In this document: in pieces, positions 63,661 to 64,000 of the stretch
Layout of the letters: the number at the start of each line of letters is the position of its first letter
Numbering within the stretch: the stretch's first letter is position 1
NCBI GenBank assembly: GCA_002397315.1
Contig: DHAE01000020.1
Location: 93,817-157,816 of the forward strand
Source: Comamonadaceae bacterium UBA4962
GTDB taxonomy: Bacteria; Pseudomonadota; Gammaproteobacteria; Burkholderiales; Burkholderiaceae_C
DNA length: 64,000 bases
Reading direction: 5' to 3'
The notes under the pieces: model-generated
Seen by the model: the letters and a program-made list of their open reading frames with translations, nothing else
Told to the model about the DNA's origin: nothing
Database searches by the model: none
Translations under genes and position numbers: made by a program

Positions 63661-64000
63661 TCAGGCCCGCACCGCCTGCAGCGCCGGCCTCACCTGCCGC
63701 GTGGCCGGATCGATGGTCGCCGTGGGCAGTTGGTAGGCCCGGTCGTCGAACAGGTCGATGCCGCACTGCAGGTTCTCGATCCAGTCGAAGAAATCGGCGA
63801 TCGCCTGCCGCCCCATGATGGGCGCGCCGTGCTGCGGCACCAGCATGGCGATGTCGAGCTGGCGGGCCATGCGCGTCCACAGGCGCAGGATCTTGTTGGA
63901 CACCATGTAGCGGCGGTGGAAGCCCTCCATGCGCGGGATGTGCGGACGCAGGTCGGTGACCGGCTCGCGTGCCTCGGCCCCGGAGGTCATCGAGACGCCC
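63661..64000 (-). CDS. C-terminal part of a metallo-beta-lactamase-fold (oxygen-binding di-iron type) protein
   Basis: The last 112 codons of a gene whose start lies outside the window. Seen: RPHIPRMEGFHRRYMVSNKI, DIAMLVPQHGAPIMGRQAIA and DFFDWIENLQCGIDLF. The late histidine in PQHGAPI and this C-terminal layout match di-iron metallo-beta-lactamase-fold proteins related to flavodiiron proteins. Function of this group is often assigned to oxygen or nitric oxide handling, but the catalytic HxHxD part is not in view. Confidence 0.65.
   Translation of the reverse strand, partial: GVSMTSGAEAREPVTDLRPHIPRMEGFHRRYMVSNKILRLWTRMARQLDIAMLVPQHGAPIMGRQAIADFFDWIENLQCGIDLFDDRAYQLPTATIDPATRQVRPALQAVRA

Overview
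The window is high-GC proteobacterial DNA. Gene content and neighbourhoods point to the Betaproteobacteria, family Comamonadaceae, most likely an Acidovorax-type organism. The support is: an Entner-Doudoroff/pentose-phosphate block (hexR, zwf, tal, pgi); an ABC-type polyol operon; lipid A acyltransferases divergent from metK; a System II cytochrome c maturation pair beside a cytochrome c4-like gene; and several chemoreceptors. This assignment is inference from content; no marker gene such as rRNA is present.

Layout. 1-1122: 5' part of a chemoreceptor gene (- strand). 1.5-6.9 kb: central carbon block, with hexR and zwf on - and tal-pgi on +. 7.2-9.1 kb: a Cache-domain chemoreceptor with a strong terminator. 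9.4-20.0 kb: a ten-gene polyol operon made of a binding protein, two permeases, an ATPase, a D-arabinitol 4-dehydrogenase-like enzyme, an SDR dehydrogenase, a fructose-6-phosphate-aldolase-like protein, a PfkB sugar kinase, an AraC regulator and xylulokinase. 20.1-22.4 kb: groES-groEL on -, with a perfect CIRCE operator and a heat-shock-type promoter. 22.5-23.15 kb: two broken IS5-family remnants in opposite orientation.

23.3-35.1 kb is an accessory surface-glycan locus, visibly AT-richer in its centre. Three + genes (DUF2304 membrane protein, an unusual GDP-mannose pyrophosphorylase/Wzt-C fusion, a polysialyltransferase-like protein) converge on six - genes (a TPR-tailed GT-C membrane protein, a GT4-GT2 fusion, a GT2, a GT-B-like protein, a divergent NeuB-like synthase, an APH-fold kinase). 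This is the part most likely to hold undescribed biology: the NeuB-like protein lacks one metal-binding histidine, and the ManC-like protein has a carbohydrate-binding domain where the phosphomannose isomerase should be.

35.2-43.4 kb: reductive pyrimidine catabolism (TetR/RutR-like regulator, PreT, PreA, NCS1 transporter, dihydropyrimidinase, beta-ureidopropionase) with tandem candidate operators in the divergent promoter region. 43.6-46.5 kb: a CsgG-type lipoprotein with a peptidoglycan-binding tail and another chemoreceptor. 46.5-51.5 kb: an NAD salvage operon (NadM-Nudix, NadE, PncB, nicotinamidase-like). 51.8-55.3 kb: DUF1328 protein; metK under a probable SAM-II riboswitch; and, divergently, two lipid A acyltransferases. 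55.4-64.0 kb: alpha/beta hydrolase, YsxC GTPase, cytochrome c4-like protein, a 270-bp MITE-like element, CcsB/CcsA, MsrP/MsrQ and the 3' part of a metallo-beta-lactamase-fold protein.

The MITE-like element (57,948-58,217) shares its terminal 12 bp with the surviving end of one IS5-family remnant near 23.14 kb, which suggests the IS family mobilised it. Many gene pairs overlap by ATGA (tal-pgi, kinase-araC, the two acyltransferases, ccsB-ccsA), consistent with translational coupling.
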